Below are positions 7,595 to 15,467 of a stretch of 64,000 nt of DNA, in pieces. The DNA is taken from NCBI GenBank assembly GCA_965214565.1, contig OZ243951.1:2108001-2172000 (forward strand), in the 5' to 3' direction. The translations under genes and the position numbers were made by a program. Source of the stretch: VXYK01 sp965214565 (lineage in GTDB: Bacteria > Actinomycetota > Acidimicrobiia > Acidimicrobiales > Aldehydirespiratoraceae). How positions within the stretch are numbered: the stretch's first letter is position 1; every line of letters starts with the position of its first letter. The notes under the pieces are model-generated. The model saw only the letters and a list, made by a program, of their open reading frames with translations. It ran no database searches and was not told the origin of the DNA.

Positions 7595-9292
7595 CTAGGA
7601 AAGACCTACAACGTTGCCGTCGGCGTCAATGTCGATGGACTTGGCGGCGGGAACCCTGCCCAGACCGGGCATGGTGCGCATATCGCCGCAGAGCGGGTAG
7701 ATGAAACCGGCCCCTACGCTGGCGCGGACCTCGCGCACTGGCAGGGTCCAACCGGTGGGAGCGCCCTTCAGTGCCGGGTTCGAACTTATCGAGAGGTGGG
7801 TCTTGGCGATGCACACAGGCAGGTCGCCGAAACCGGCCTCGGTGTAGGTGGCCAGCTGCTTGTTGGCCTGCGCGGTGTACTCCACGTCGTCTGCTCCGTA
7901 GACCTTTGTGGCGACCGCGTGGATCTTGTCCTTGAGCGATGCCTCGCTCGGATACAGCAGTTGGAATTCGCTCGGTTCGGCCGCGGCGGCTGCCACTGCT
8001 TCGGCCAGCTCGGTGGCGCCTCGCCCGCCGTCGGAGAAGTGGGTCGACACTGCCGCTCGGGCCCCGTACTCGTCGGCGATCTCGCGGATCGCGGCGATGT
8101 CGCCATCGTGGTCGCCGGGGAAGACGTTGATGGCCACAACCGGTGTTGCGCCGTGGAGCTGCATGTTCTCGAGCTGCTTGCGCAGGTTGTCGCCGCCCAT
8201 GTGGACCTCGTCGGGGTTCTCGGCCAGCAACGCTTCGGGCAGGGGCCTGCCAGCGACGATCTTGTGCTTGCCCGAATGGGCTTTGAGGCCCCGCACTGTG
8301 GCGACGAGCACGGCCGCGTCCGGAGCGATCCCTGAGTAGCGGCACTTGATGTTGAAGAACCGCTCTGCGCCCATGTCGGCACCGAAGCCCGCTTCGGTCA
8401 GCAGGAACTCGCTTGTGTGGACACCGATCTGATCGGCGATGATCGAACTGTTGCCTGTCGCGATGTTGCCGAAGGGTCCGGTGTGGACCAGCGCAGGCGT
8501 GTTCTCCAGCGTCTGCATCAAGTTGGGCTTGATGGCCTCCTTCAAGATGACGGCCATTGAGCCTGCGGCGCCGACCTCCTCTGCGGTGATCGGTGTGCCG
8601 GCCTTGTTGTAGCCCAGCACTATCCGTCCGAGGCGGGCTCGCAGATCCTGCAGCGAGGTGCACAGGGCCAGGGCCGCCATGACTTCGGACGCGGCGGTGA
8701 TGTCGAATCCGGTCTCGCGGGGGATGCCGTCGAGCCGTCCGCCGAGGCCGATCACCGTGTTGCGAAGGGCGCGGTCGTTGACGTCGAGCACACGCCGCCA
8801 GGTGATGTTGTGAGTGTCGAAACCGGCTTCGTTGCCGTGGTATATGTGAGCGTCGAGCATCGCGGAGCAGAGGTTGTGGGCGGCGGTGACGGCGTGCATG
8901 TCGCCGGTCAGGTGAAGGTTGAACAGCTCCATGGGAACGACCTGGCTGTAACCGCCGCCGGCAGCGCCGCCCTTGATCCCGAAGGTCGGTCCCATCGAGG
9001 GCTGGCGGATGGCGATTGTGGCGGTTCGACCGATGTGCTGGAAGGCCTGGCCGAGACCGACGGTCGTGGTCGTCTTGCCTTCACCGAGCGGTGTCGGCGT
9101 GATGGCCGAGACGACGACGTATGCCGCTTTGGGTCTGTCGCTCATCTTCTCGATGGCGTCGAGCGAGATCTTGGCGGCTCCCACTCCGTATGGCTCGAGA
9201 CACTCAGCTGGAATGCCGGCGCTGCGCGCGATGTCGGTCAGAGGTTTGAGTTCTGCCTGGTTGGCGATCTCAAGGTCACTGGGAAAGGCCAT
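7595..9292 (-). CDS. fhs: Formate--tetrahydrofolate ligase (10-formyl-THF synthetase)
   Basis: Reversible ATP-dependent ligase linking formate and THF. In C1 oxidation it can run backwards, giving formate and ATP. The 565-residue length is normal. The P-loop is TPTPLGEGKTTTTVGL (about residues 65-80), followed by RQPSMGPTFGIKGGAAGGGY and the C-terminal PGLGRVPAA. The ATG has an AGGAG ribosome site 5 nt upstream. It is the first gene of the fhs-metF-DUF1015 operon. Two copies of the TTCCG-N5-CGGAA palindrome lie 50-83 bp upstream, just beyond a TACAAT -10 box, so repression by an IclR-type regulator is likely. The formate would go to the Sec-dependent formate dehydrogenase 8 kb away. Confidence 0.97.
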   Translation of the reverse strand: MAFPSDLEIANQAELKPLTDIARSAGIPAECLEPYGVGAAKISLDAIEKMSDRPKAAYVVVSAITPTPLGEGKTTTTVGLGQAFQHIGRTATIAIRQPSMGPTFGIKGGAAGGGYSQVVPMELFNLHLTGDMHAVTAAHNLCSAMLDAHIYHGNEAGFDTHNITWRRVLDVNDRALRNTVIGLGGRLDGIPRETGFDITAASEVMAALALCTSLQDLRARLGRIVLGYNKAGTPITAEEVGAAGSMAVILKEAIKPNLMQTLENTPALVHTGPFGNIATGNSSIIADQIGVHTSEFLLTEAGFGADMGAERFFNIKCRYSGIAPDAAVLVATVRGLKAHSGKHKIVAGRPLPEALLAENPDEVHMGGDNLRKQLENMQLHGATPVVAINVFPGDHDGDIAAIREIADEYGARAAVSTHFSDGGRGATELAEAVAAAAAEPSEFQLLYPSEASLKDKIHAVATKVYGADDVEYTAQANKQLATYTEAGFGDLPVCIAKTHLSISSNPALKGAPTGWTLPVREVRASVGAGFIYPLCGDMRTMPGLGRVPAAKSIDIDADGNVVGLS

Positions 9293-9341
9293 GGTTGCTC
9301 CTGTGGAGGGGGACGGCCGGGTGCACGCCCTCGGTTACTTC

Positions 9342-9375
9342 GTTCCGTATCGCGGAACGATTCCGCAATACGGAT
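9342..9375. promoter_or_regulatory. Paired IclR-type operators upstream of fhs
   Basis: Two palindromes of the form TTCCG-N5-CGGAA: GTTCCGTATCGCGGAAC (9342-9358, perfect 6-bp arms) and TTCCGCAATACGGAT (9361-9375). Their centres are 18 bp apart. The same pairing and spacing recur before fdhA and the corrinoid operon, and a single copy precedes the iclR gene. They lie between the divergent fhs and DMGDH-like genes but closer to fhs. Confidence 0.8.
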
Positions 9376-9378
9376 TCA

Positions 9379-9384
9379 TTGTAG
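9379..9384 (-). promoter_or_regulatory. Putative -10 box for fhs
   Basis: TACAAT on the minus strand. The expected transcription start would fall inside the neighbouring operator (9361-9375), which is a sensible place for a repressor. The -35 region is not recognisable. Confidence 0.4.
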
Positions 9385-9531
9385 CGGCTTCACATCAGCC
9401 GTGTGCTCGTCAGAATGGGCCACGAGATCGCGTGCAAACTGAACGATCGTCCAGTATTGTCGTCTTCGGCTGTACCGCAGTGGACTCAGGCCTACTCAGC
9501 GGTACCACAGGCACGACAATCGACTTCAGAA

Positions 9532-9537
9532 TAGGGT
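9532..9537 (+). promoter_or_regulatory. -10 box for leaderless DMGDH-like transcript
   Basis: TAGGGT ends 6 nt before the GTG start at 9544. There is no ribosome-binding site. Confidence 0.45.
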
Positions 9538-9543
9538 CCAACC

Positions 9544-12090
9544 GTGAGCGAACTCCCCACCAGAGCCAACGTCGTGGTGATCGGCGCCGGCATCGTCGGC
9601 AACTGTCTCGTCGGACACCTCGCCCGACTCGGCTGGCAGGACCTCGTCCTCGTCGAGAAGGGGCCGCTTCCCAACCCGGGCGGTTCAACCGGACACGCAT
9701 CCAACTTCATATTCCCCGTCGACCACAACAAGGAGATGGCGCTGCTCGGCGAGCAGAGCGCCAACCAGTACCGCGACATGAACCTGTCGGTGGACTCCGG
9801 AGGAATCGAGGTAGCCCGTACCTCCGAGCGCATGGACGAACTTGAGCGGCGCATGACCTCGGCCAAGGCCTGGGGAATCGAAGCCCACCTCCTCACCCCC
9901 GCGCAGGTCAAGGAACTCGTGCCCTACATCAACGCCGAAGTGATCCTCGGAGGGTTCTACTGTCCCACAGTCTCGGTGGTCGACTCGCTCGAGACCGGCA
10001 CCGTCATGCGCAAAGAAGGCATCGAGAAAGCCGGTTGCAAGGTCTTCGCCAACACCGAAGTGCTCGATCTCATCACCGACGACACGCCCCGGCCCAACGG
10101 CCGCCGCAAGATCACAGCAGTGGTCACCGACAAGGGCACCATCGAGACGAATTACGTGATCGTCGCCTGCGGAGTGTGGTCCAACCGGATCGCCGCCATG
10201 GCCGACACCTATATCCCGCTCGTCCCCGCCGTGCATCAGATGGCCGACGTCGGACCGATAGACATCCTCGCCGAGACCAACAATGAGATCGGCTACCCGA
10301 TCGTGCGCGACATGGACACCTTCTGTTACGAACGGCAGTCAGCGGGCTCGATGGAGGTCGGCTCATACGGCCACCGGCCCATCCTCCACCATCCCGACGA
10401 GATCCCCTCGAACGACGAGGCTGCGCTGTCACCGACCGAGATGCCCTTCACCCCCGACGACTTCGACCAGCAGATGGAGGAAGCAATCGAGCTGATGGAC
10501 ATGCTCGGCGACGCTGAGATCAAGTACGCCATCAACGGGCTGCTTTCGCTGACACCCGACACCATGCCCTGTCTCGGTGAGATACCCGATGTGGAGGGGC
10601 TCTGGTCGGCTGCAGCCGTGTGGGTCAAGGAAGGACCGGGGATGGCCCAGGTGGTCGCGGAGTGGATGACCTACGGCTACCCGCGGGTGATCGATGCCCA
10701 CGGTGCCGACATCGCCCGCTTCTACGACGAGGAGAAGAGCGACGAACACATCTGGGCCCGGGCCGACGAACACTTCAACAAGACCTACGGCATCGTCCAC
10801 CCCGCCGAGCAGTGGGAGTCTCGCCGTCATCTCGTCGAGTCGCCGTACCGTTCCCGCCAGGAAGCACTTGAGGCCGAGTTCTTCCAGGCCCGTGTCTGGG
10901 AACGACCGCAGTGGTACAACTCCAACGCCGACCTCTGCGAGCGCTACGACCTCAGCGTCAGGGAGGTCGAGTGGGACAACCGCTGGTGGAGCCCGATCAC
11001 CATCGGTGAGCACCTGAACCTACGCTCCAACTGCGGCGTGGTCGACCTGTCGGCGTTTCAGATCTACGAGTTGGAAGGTCCGGGAGCAGTTGAGTTCGCG
11101 GATCGGCTAGCCGTCAACAAAGTAGATGTCGCCGTGGGCCGGTCGATCTACACGCCGTGGCTCAACGCGGACGGCGGCTTCCACTCCGACCTGACCATGA
11201 TGCGTATGGCCGAGGACCGCGTCAGGATCGTGACGGGCGTGTTCGACGGTGGACGTGACGAGTTCTGGACCCGCAAACACATGCCCAACGACGGTTCGGT
11301 GACCTTCACGAACCGGACTGCCGAGATCACCACCCTGGGTCTGTGGGGCCCCAACGCGCCGCAGGTACTCGCGCAGGTCTGTGGCCACGACCTGAGCCAA
11401 GCTGGCTCGCCTTACGGTTCGATCATCCCGATCGAGATCGACTGCACTGCGGGCGGGCACAACCTCACGGTTGAGGCCCACCTGTTCCGCATCTCCTATG
11501 TGGGCGACACCGGATGGGAGATCTACACAGACTGGAGCAACGGCCCAGCACTGTGGGACGCCCTCTTCGCGGCAGGACGGGAACTCGGTATCCGACCGAC
11601 CGGTGGTGGTGTCTACGGCACCTCGGGCCGGCTCGAGAAGGGATATCGCTTGATGGGAGCCGAACTCGAGAGCGAATACAACCCGCTGGAGGCGGGACTG
11701 GCTCGTCCCAGAGTCAAAGCCTCCGATTTCATAGGCAAGGAGCCCTATCTCAAGGCCCGCGAAACCAGCCCTGAGGTCCAGTGTGTGACCTTGACCGTCG
11801 AGGACCAGACCGACAGCGCCGGACGTACCCGTCACATGATGGGGGGCAACGAACCCATCCTCGATCTCAACGGCGAGCGCATCGTCGACTCCCACGGCCG
11901 GGTCTCGCGTGTGACCTCAGCGGGATACGGACCGTCTGTGGGCAAGCACCTGCTCATGGGATACCTGCCGACCGAGATCGCCACAGCGGGGACCGAGCTG
12001 CAGGTCATGTACATGAACGAACTGTTCCCTGTGACCGTCGTGGGCCCAGGTTCAGCCTTCGACCCCGACGACATGCGTCTCAAGGCCTGA
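9544..12090 (+). CDS. Dimethylglycine/sarcosine dehydrogenase-like flavoprotein (DAO + GcvT)
   Basis: An 848-residue flavoenzyme of the DMGDH/SARDH type: a D-amino-acid-oxidase-like FAD domain (VVIGAGIVGNCLVGH at residues 11-25) in about the first 400 residues, followed by GcvT-like folate domains to the C-terminus (LRSNCGVVDLSAFQIYELEG, GDTGWEIY, RLEKGYRLMG). Family members oxidatively demethylate N-methyl amines and pass the carbon to THF as methylene-THF. The segment around the covalent-FAD His of DMGDH reads GSTGHASNF here (His51) instead of the usual TWHAAG, so the substrate may differ. etfB and etfA follow at once and are the expected electron acceptor. The exact substrate is not proven. 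Confidence 0.85.
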   Translation: MSELPTRANVVVIGAGIVGNCLVGHLARLGWQDLVLVEKGPLPNPGGSTGHASNFIFPVDHNKEMALLGEQSANQYRDMNLSVDSGGIEVARTSERMDELERRMTSAKAWGIEAHLLTPAQVKELVPYINAEVILGGFYCPTVSVVDSLETGTVMRKEGIEKAGCKVFANTEVLDLITDDTPRPNGRRKITAVVTDKGTIETNYVIVACGVWSNRIAAMADTYIPLVPAVHQMADVGPIDILAETNNEIGYPIVRDMDTFCYERQSAGSMEVGSYGHRPILHHPDEIPSNDEAALSPTEMPFTPDDFDQQMEEAIELMDMLGDAEIKYAINGLLSLTPDTMPCLGEIPDVEGLWSAAAVWVKEGPGMAQVVAEWMTYGYPRVIDAHGADIARFYDEEKSDEHIWARADEHFNKTYGIVHPAEQWESRRHLVESPYRSRQEALEAEFFQARVWERPQWYNSNADLCERYDLSVREVEWDNRWWSPITIGEHLNLRSNCGVVDLSAFQIYELEGPGAVEFADRLAVNKVDVAVGRSIYTPWLNADGGFHSDLTMMRMAEDRVRIVTGVFDGGRDEFWTRKHMPNDGSVTFTNRTAEITTLGLWGPNAPQVLAQVCGHDLSQAGSPYGSIIPIEIDCTAGGHNLTVEAHLFRISYVGDTGWEIYTDWSNGPALWDALFAAGRELGIRPTGGGVYGTSGRLEKGYRLMGAELESEYNPLEAGLARPRVKASDFIGKEPYLKARETSPEVQCVTLTVEDQTDSAGRTRHMMGGNEPILDLNGERIVDSHGRVSRVTSAGYGPSVGKHLLMGYLPTEIATAGTELQVMYMNELFPVTVVGPGSAFDPDDMRLKA

Positions 12091-12109
12091 CGGGGGTGCT
12101 GGACGGGCT

Positions 12110-12892
12110 ATGAAGATTCTCTGCTGTGTTAAGCGGGTGCCGGCACCCGGGGCCAAGATCAACGTCACCTCAGACGGCTCCGATGTCGATGCAGCCCATC
12201 TCGGCTTCACCACCAGCCCCCACGAGGAGTGCGGCGTCGAAGGTGCTGTCCAACTCTGTGAAGAGCACGGCGGCGAGGTCACGGTGCTCACCATCGGAGA
12301 GCCCCAAGCAGCGGAGCAGCTCCGCTATGCCGCTTCAGTCGGCGCGGACCACGGGGTTCTGGTCTCCACAGATGAGGTGGGTTGGGACCCGCAGCGGACC
12401 GCCGCGGTCATCGGAGAGGCGATCGAGGTGCTCGAGGAAGAGAACGGTGGGCCCTTCGACCTCATCCTGTTCGGCAATGAATCGGCGGACTCCGGGGGAT
12501 TCCAGGTTGGAATCCGGGTGGCGCACGGGCTGGCACGACCCATTGTCAACGGCATCAAGGGGATTGAAGTGTCGGGCGACGGCAGCGGTGCTGGAACGGT
12601 TACGGCACGTCGGGCGATCGACGGCGGCTTCGAGGTCTACGAACTCCCGCGGCCATGTGCGCTCGGCGTGAAGGAGGGGCTCAACCTGCCCCGTTACCCG
12701 ACCATGAAGGGTCGCCTCAGGTCCAAGAAACTCGAGATCCGCTCACTCGACCTCGACGCCGACTCGGGCGGGCAGCGCCGGATCCGCCTGCATCGCCCCG
12801 CTGAACAGGTGTCTGAGACCGTCATCCTCGGAGAGGGTCCTGAAGCTGCTTCCGCAGTGGTCGACGTGCTCGAAGAGTTGGGGGTCCTCTGA
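12110..12892 (+). CDS. etfB: Electron transfer flavoprotein beta subunit
   Basis: Small subunit of the ETF heterodimer, which accepts electrons from flavin dehydrogenases and passes them to ETF-quinone oxidoreductase. The 260 residues begin with the typical MKILCCVKRVPAPGAKI and contain HEECGVEGAVQLCEE, LTIGEPQAAEQLRYA, LFGNESADSGGFQVG and the late LPRYPTMKGRLRSKK segment. It starts 19 bp after the DMGDH-like gene and overlaps etfA by one base (TGATG), so all three are probably one operon dedicated to N-methyl amine oxidation. Confidence 0.95.
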   Translation: MKILCCVKRVPAPGAKINVTSDGSDVDAAHLGFTTSPHEECGVEGAVQLCEEHGGEVTVLTIGEPQAAEQLRYAASVGADHGVLVSTDEVGWDPQRTAAVIGEAIEVLEEENGGPFDLILFGNESADSGGFQVGIRVAHGLARPIVNGIKGIEVSGDGSGAGTVTARRAIDGGFEVYELPRPCALGVKEGLNLPRYPTMKGRLRSKKLEIRSLDLDADSGGQRRIRLHRPAEQVSETVILGEGPEAASAVVDVLEELGVL

Positions 12893-13857
12893 TGCTGCTG
12901 GTAGCGCTCGAACATGATCGGGGAGAACTCGCCGAAGCCGCCCGTGAGGCCCTCACCTTCGGCCGTGTCCTAGCCGAGAAAATGGACGAGGACCTCGAAG
13001 CCGCCCTCATCGGCTCCGACGACGAGGAACTGGTCGATGAGGCCGGCAGGTACGGCGCTGAGGTCGTACACACCTGCGTACATGGCGTGTTGGGTGACTA
13101 TGGCCCCGATGCTTACGGAGCAGCCCTGGCCCAGATGGTCACCGAACTGGAACCGTCCGCGGTGCTTGCCTGCGGATCTGATCGAGGCAACGAAGTGATG
13201 GCGCAGGCGGCGGCGCGTCTCGATGCTCCTTTCGTGGCCAACTGTGTTGACGTCACCCCGGGTATTTCGTGGACGATGACCCGGGTGCAGTGGGGCGGCT
13301 CCCTGCTCGAAGACTCCAGTCTGGACGCCGATGTTGCGCTGCTCAGCTGCGGGCTGCATGCCGTGGCTTCTGAACCCGGCGGTTCAGGGGTGGCGAGTGA
13401 CGAGCCGTTCGAGGCCGACCTCAACGACAGCCACCGCGTGACGACCGTCAAGGACCGCACAGTTCAGGAGGCGGGAGTGACTCTGCCCACTGCTCCAGTG
13501 GTTTGCGGAGGAGGCCGTGGTGTCGGTTCGGAAGAGGGGTTCGCACAACTTGAGGAACTGGCCGAACTGCTCGGGGGACGGGTCGGATGCTCGAGGGCGG
13601 TGACCAACCTCGGTTGGCGTCCGCATTCCGATCAGGTCGGCCAGACCGGCACCCGCATCGCCCCGGAGATCTATATCGCTTCGGGAATCTCGGGCGCTAT
13701 CCAGCACTGGGTCGGGGCGATGGCCAGCAAACACATCCTGGCGATCAACACCGACCGCGAAGCCAACATGGTCGTCAAGGCCGATTGGGCAGTGATCGCT
13801 GACCTCCACGAGGTGATCCCCGCTATAACCGCCGAGATCCGTCGCCGCAGGGGCTAG
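12892..13857 (+). CDS. etfA: Electron transfer flavoprotein alpha subunit
   Basis: FAD-binding ETF subunit of normal length (321 residues). The C-terminal FAD domain is clear: RVGCSRAVTNLGW, then VGQTGTRIAPEIYIASGISG, AIQHWVGAM and ILAINTDREANMVVKADW. It is translationally coupled to etfB (overlapping stop and start). I did not find a gene for ETF-quinone oxidoreductase in this window, so electrons must leave through an enzyme encoded elsewhere. Confidence 0.95.
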   Translation: MLLVALEHDRGELAEAAREALTFGRVLAEKMDEDLEAALIGSDDEELVDEAGRYGAEVVHTCVHGVLGDYGPDAYGAALAQMVTELEPSAVLACGSDRGNEVMAQAAARLDAPFVANCVDVTPGISWTMTRVQWGGSLLEDSSLDADVALLSCGLHAVASEPGGSGVASDEPFEADLNDSHRVTTVKDRTVQEAGVTLPTAPVVCGGGRGVGSEEGFAQLEELAELLGGRVGCSRAVTNLGWRPHSDQVGQTGTRIAPEIYIASGISGAIQHWVGAMASKHILAINTDREANMVVKADWAVIADLHEVIPAITAEIRRRRG

Positions 13858-13984
13858 CTGTCGCGAGGCGTCAAGAACCACTCCGCTGTGGGATCGATTC
13901 CGACGAGGTGGACGTCGCTGTTCACTGCTGCGGGGTGACGTTGTCGGTCACGGATTCGCGGTGTTCTGGTCCAGATGCGGGCGC

Positions 13985-14731
13985 TCAGTCGTAGGCGAGG
14001 TTCTCGGCTAGGGCGGCGGCTGCGTTGATCACCAGGTTGCCGAGGTCGTGGGTGCGCTCAGGGTTGGGGAAGCGGTAGGCCGGGCCGTGGATGTGCAGAG
14101 CCGCCTCCACCGTGCCGTCCGCCTCGATGATCGGCGCCGCAACCGAGTTGATGCCCTCGGCGAACTCCTCGTAGACCCAGGCGTAGCCGAGGCTGCGAAT
14201 GGTGACGAGCCGCTTACGGATCTCATCCGGATCGGTGACGGTCCACGCGGTCGATGCTGTGACCGGACCCTGCAGATAGGCATCGAGCTGCTTGTCATCG
14301 AAGTGAGCGAGCAGCACCAAGCCCGACGGTACCGCGTGGAGCGGAGCGAGTTCTCCGGTCCAACTCCGCACCTGTACGTCGCTGTCAGCCTCCACATGGT
14401 CGAGGTAGTAGACGCAGCGCCCGTCTAGCACTGACACGCCCGCCGCCTCGCCGGCCTCGTCGCAGAGATCGATCAGATGCGGGCGGGTTGTGGCCACCAG
14501 GTTGCGACCTGGCTGAGTCGCGCCCGCAATGTCGAGCAGGCCCTCGCCGAGCCGGTATTCGCCGCCGGTCCCGTCCTGGGTGACGGCACCCTCGTTCTCC
14601 AAGGCGCCCAAGATTCGTGCGACGGTCGATTTCGGCAGCTCAACCCGTTCGGCCAACTCCGTGACTCCGACCGGACCAATTGCCAAGGCACGCATCAGGG
14701 CAAAGGCGCGTTCTATTGATTGCACAGTCAT
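13985..14731 (-). CDS. IclR-family transcriptional regulator
   Basis: A 248-residue IclR-type regulator. An N-terminal winged helix-turn-helix (VQSIERAFALMRAL, then VTELAERVELPKSTVARIL at about 22-40) is followed by an effector-binding domain with ELAPLHAVPSGLVLLA and GINSVAAPIIEADG. The divergent upstream region carries a near-perfect TTCCG-N5-CGGAA palindrome whose edge is 22 bp from the start codon, so autoregulation is likely. The same palindrome, paired, lies before fhs, fdhA and the corrinoid operon. This makes the protein the obvious candidate regulator of those genes. The effector is unknown; a C1 intermediate or a methylated amine would fit. Confidence 0.92.
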   Translation of the reverse strand: MTVQSIERAFALMRALAIGPVGVTELAERVELPKSTVARILGALENEGAVTQDGTGGEYRLGEGLLDIAGATQPGRNLVATTRPHLIDLCDEAGEAAGVSVLDGRCVYYLDHVEADSDVQVRSWTGELAPLHAVPSGLVLLAHFDDKQLDAYLQGPVTASTAWTVTDPDEIRKRLVTIRSLGYAWVYEEFAEGINSVAAPIIEADGTVEAALHIHGPAYRFPNPERTHDLGNLVINAAAALAENLAYD

Positions 14732-14752
14732 GATCTAAGCGACCATAGGAGC

Positions 14753-14773
14753 TTGTTCCGCAATACGGAACAA
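14753..14773. promoter_or_regulatory. Perfect palindromic operator upstream of the iclR gene
   Basis: Arms TTGTTCCG and CGGAACAA are separated by the 5-bp spacer CAATA. This is the best copy of the motif in the window. It is single: I see no second copy 18 bp away on either side. Confidence 0.85.
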
Positions 14774-14783
14774 CGGTTGCTGA

Positions 14784-15362
14784 TCAGGTCTTGACGACCA
14801 GAGTTTTTCCTGCCATATCGTGCCACCCCTGCCTCTTACGGTCCCACAAGAAGGACAGGTAGATGAGAAGTGACAGGAGGCCGACGAGAGGAAGCCAGGC
14901 ACTAATCGCGCTGCAAACGCCCATAGGAGCCCAGCGGATGAACGAATGGTTCCACTCCGGCAGTCCGCTGTTTTCAGCTCTGACGACCTTGATGTGTGTT
15001 GCCATCTTGCCGAGAGTCTGGCCTTTGCGAGCGACCATCGAGACCTCGTAGATCAGCCAGATCGCGGTCACAGACAAGGAGGCTCCGACCGGTATTGCCG
15101 CCGTGTCATCTGAGCCCTGAGAGAAGGCCAGGGCAGCAACGATGGTCGCGGGCAGACCAACCACGACCATGTCGACGATCCGGGCGAGCAGCCGTTGACC
15201 CGCTCCCGCGAGCGCGACGCTCTCACCGATGTCGTTCGTGGCCCAGCCGCGCGTCGGTTCATTGCCTTGGCCTGCGTTGCCGTGTGGCGGCGGCGGCGGC
15301 GGTTCGGGATCAGACCCCGACGGGGGTGGGGGTGGGGGAGGGGGAGGGGGCATGTCAGACAA
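14784..15362 (-). CDS. RDD-family membrane protein with proline-rich N-terminus
   Basis: Integral membrane protein of unknown function. The N-terminal region is rich in proline and glycine. The RDD domain begins at LAGAGQRLLARIVDMVVVG, where RLLARIVD carries the Arg-Asp signature, and has three hydrophobic stretches (PATIVAALAF, SVTAIWLIYEVS and VCSAISAWLPLVGLLSLLIY) plus GQTLGKMATHIKVV, which is typical of the family. I chose a TTG start at 15362 because AGGAG lies 7 nt upstream; this gives MSDMPPPP. An internal ATG (15353) and an upstream GTG (15416) are alternatives. Its stop lies beside the iclR operator. Confidence 0.82.
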   Translation of the reverse strand: MSDMPPPPPPPPPPSGSDPEPPPPPPHGNAGQGNEPTRGWATNDIGESVALAGAGQRLLARIVDMVVVGLPATIVAALAFSQGSDDTAAIPVGASLSVTAIWLIYEVSMVARKGQTLGKMATHIKVVRAENSGLPEWNHSFIRWAPMGVCSAISAWLPLVGLLSLLIYLSFLWDRKRQGWHDMAGKTLVVKT

Positions 15363-15434
15363 CGGATCACTCCTACGCTCGACAGGGTTTCTGATAGGGC
15401 AACGGTACCACGGCACGCTGACACCGTGTTTGAA

Positions 15435-15467
15435 TGAACCCGGCCGCGCGGTTGGCGGCCGGGTTCA
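15435..15467 (-). terminator. GC-rich hairpin at the proS 3' end
   Basis: Perfect 12-bp inverted repeat, TGAACCCGGCCG and CGGCCGGGTTCA, around a 9-nt centre. The stem includes the proS stop codon. The downstream T-tract is poor, so factor-independent termination is uncertain. Confidence 0.45.

Noticed and set aside
13935..13951. Terminator after etfA
   Set aside because: Only a 5-bp GTGAC/GTCAC stem with a 7-nt loop and no T-tract; too weak to call.
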